A stretch of 64,000 nt of DNA. It comes from Gordionus sp. m RMFG-2023. Taxonomy: Eukaryota > Nematomorpha > Gordioida > Chordodea > Parachordodidae. The translations under genes were made by a program, and so were the position numbers. How positions within the stretch are numbered: position 1 is the stretch's first letter; each line of letters opens with the position of its first letter. The stretch lies in NCBI RefSeq assembly GCF_954871325.1, contig NC_088779.1, forward strand, positions 9,488,846 through 9,552,845, in the 5' to 3' direction. Below are positions 62,290-64,000 of this stretch, piece by piece. Below the pieces are notes generated by a model. The model worked only from the letters and a program-made list of their open reading frames with translations, searched no databases and was not told where the DNA came from.

Positions 62290-62441
62290 TATTTTTTTGG
62301 CCTAAGGTTTTTACCAGGGATCTAAACCGAAACTGAACACCTAGCCGGATTTTTATCGAATCCGATATTTTTTTGGCCTAAGGTTTTTACCAGGGATCTA
62401 AACCGAAACTGAACACCTAGCCGGATTTTTATCGAATCCGA
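62290..62441. repeat. Perfect 76-bp tandem duplication
   Basis: Bases 62290-62365 and 62366-62441 are identical, each beginning TATTTTTTTGGCC and ending TCGAATCCGA. The duplication includes the left terminus of the element at 62391-63096. Lack of divergence means it is recent or an assembly artefact. Confidence 0.9.
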
Positions 62442-63096
62442 ACCCTAAACTGTTAAATGATTTGTCCGAACCTTAACGGAACCTGTATATTCTTTTAAAC
62501 CAGTTCAAGATTCATGATTTTGTGCTTATAAAATTATGTGAAAGATTATTAGTATATTAGTATATTGATAACATTCTAATTTAATTTTTAAAACCTTACT
62601 ATTTTACAACATTTAAATATTTTTAAGCTTAGGTCTTGTCCTGGGTCGATTTTTATACTTAATTGCTTTTTAGTCTAGGATAAAAAGCTTTTAAACTGGA
62701 ACACCCTATTTTTGATTTGTTTTAAGTATTGGCATTGTTATTTTTCGTATTTTTTTTTGTTTTTTCTTTAAATTTAAATTTTTTCTACGTTTATGCTTAG
62801 AAACAAATCGAACCCAATATATAAATTATTTACATTAGAATTATAAATAACACATCAAAATATAATATTACTGATTGGTAGAGCACATAAAAAGAAACTA
62901 CCCTCTAGAACTCATAAATTTTACAAAATATCCAACAAATAAAAAATATAAATCGAATGTAGGTTTATATACAAAAGTGTTCAAACCCGTTTTTATAGGT
63001 TCGAACCGAACCTATATTTTTTTTGAACTGAACTTGAACGTTGAACAATTATTTTTATCTAAACTAAACCGATATTCGTTTCGGTTCAGATCCCTT
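62391..63096. mobile_element. hAT-type MITE with 8-bp TSD, hosting a family D MITE
   Basis: Left CAGGGATCTAAACCGAAACT and the inward-read right end AAGGGATCTGAACCGAAACG are terminal inverted repeats. The flanks gtttttac (62383-62390) and atttttac (63097-63104) match at seven of eight positions. The interior carries AACCGAACC-type motifs on both sides of D4. No transposase. Confidence 0.7.
62632..62815. mobile_element. Family D MITE D4, nested
   Basis: It runs from TCTTGTCCTGGGTCGATTTT to AAATCGAACCCAA, so both termini are present. The interior TTTGTTTTAAGTATTGGCAT and ATTTTTCGTATTTTT is the inverse of D1. Confidence 0.55.
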
Positions 63097-63104
63097 ATTT
63101 TTAC

Positions 63105-63545
63105 AATATTAGAATTTAACAATTTCCGCTTATCTCACATAAGAGCACGTAGGCCTAGGGTGCATCGAGTAAAGAGGTGAGTGGAGAAGGGGGGGATAAA
63201 TTTTTACAGATGCTGGAGCCTATAAAAAATTGCAGAAGGGCTTATTAGAACTTTTGTTGGGGGAGGGGGGGGGGTGTCGGACTGCAAGATATTTGGCTTA
63301 TGCCTATGGGTCGATCTTTTGGATGTCTTTTACAAAATATATTTGTATTAACTGGTCTCATGCTGGGCCACATATTATGATTTGAAAGCTATAAACTCTT
63401 GATTATTAAATTATTGGGCTGGATTAACAAGATTTTTTATGTGACTTTATTATAAATAAAAATCATATACCTTAAGGGTTAATAGTATCATCAATCAACT
63501 CTTTTTTCTTCTTCTCTTTATATGTGTAATATTTAAAATAAATTG
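63105..63545. other. Spacer with G-rich MITE traces
   Basis: No gene. A 10-base G run lies at 63265-63274. CTTATGCCTATGGG near 63300 may be a worn family-B end. Confidence 0.35.
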
Positions 63546-63549
63546 TCGG

Positions 63550-63912
63550 TTGATAAAGTGCTTAAAATGGTCTATTAATCCTAATTTCGTCCACTGTTAT
63601 TATTTACTAATATTAATATTGCTCACCTATTCAACACCAACATTTTTTAAAGAAAATGATATATCAAAGGATGAGCACATGGATTTCTATAAATTGAACG
63701 TAATAAAAGTGGAACCATTTATTGAGGTATTTATGAGGTACATAAAGAATCCTGTTTCACATAATTGTCCCAAAATCAGGAGAAAGCATGCGCAAGAATG
63801 TCGTTCCAAGATGCCAATGCACACCAGAATGTACAATCACACACTAACAATTGTAGAGAACTTAAGTGTCTTGCCGGGATTTGTGGATTCGCTGTTTGCA
63901 ATCATAAGATAG
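63550..63912 (+). other. Unassigned exon-like frame near the window end
   Basis: The frame has no stop for about 120 codons but begins without ATG. The first in-frame ATG is near 63678, so if real it is an internal exon or a remnant. The translation has a hydrophobic stretch (CYYLLILILLTYSTPTFF) that could be a signal peptide, then a charged region (KENDISKDEHMDFYKLNVIK) and HNCPKIRRKHAQECRSK. In another frame the DNA just downstream reads CRELKCLAGICGFAVCNHKI, then DCKITYGIHAKRIYTLMVHC, to the window end, with the acceptor-like CACTAACAATTGTAG before it. It could be a cysteine-rich secreted protein with exons beyond the window. I do not recognise the family. Confidence 0.3.
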
Positions 63913-64000
63913 ATTGCAAAATAACTTACGGGATACATGCAAAGAGGATTTATACGCTTATGGTGCATTGCGAAGAAAATAAAAAAAATTGCCAATTCTT

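Overview
The window is nuclear DNA from an animal with a very AT-rich genome (about three quarters A+T by eye). The evidence is two genes of clearly metazoan type broken by spliceosomal introns, surrounded by decayed DNA transposons, MITEs and LINE fragments. I cannot name the species. I see no bacterial, organellar or viral gene, and no LTR or virus-like element that I could support.

Layout. 1-14.6 kb: gene-poor AT-rich DNA with two LINE fragments (1.1-1.85 and 3.0-3.8 kb), a palindromic MITE at 4.4 kb and a few MITEs. 14.6-17.1 kb: two hAT transposons, each bounded by an 8-bp target-site duplication (TSD). 17-24 kb: AT-rich DNA with MITEs. 24.0-31.8 kb: an ECH1-type dienoyl-CoA isomerase gene on the minus strand, five exons; two of its introns are only 44 nt while another is 6.1 kb and full of transposons. 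31.9-45.1 kb: a dense block of hAT elements, including a nest in which one hAT element (40408-45071, perfect 8-bp TSD) has received two others. 45.4-47.16 kb: a MITE and a foldback element with a 146-bp minisatellite core. 47.19-59.50 kb: an alpha-L-fucosidase (GH29) gene on the plus strand, eight exons, with one 38-nt intron and one 8.2-kb intron holding a LINE and several hAT-type elements. 60-64 kb: more hAT fragments and MITEs, then an unassigned exon-like reading frame running off the window end.

The two genes lie head to head about 15.4 kb apart and have unrelated jobs: lysosomal removal of fucose from glycoconjugates, and beta-oxidation of unsaturated fatty acids. Both show the same architecture: tiny introns beside huge transposon-filled ones, AATAAA overlapping the stop codon, and a transposon directly 5' of the first coding exon.

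The main story is the hAT superfamily. At least eight elements have matching 8-bp TSDs (identical or one mismatch). Several families carry short transposase remnants, and one MITE family (F) shares its terminal bases with an element that still carries a transposase C-terminus. Two families (A and B) share GC-rich hairpins with TTC or TTCG loops near the left end. Exon boundaries, TSDs and repeat comparisons were read by eye; no search was run.
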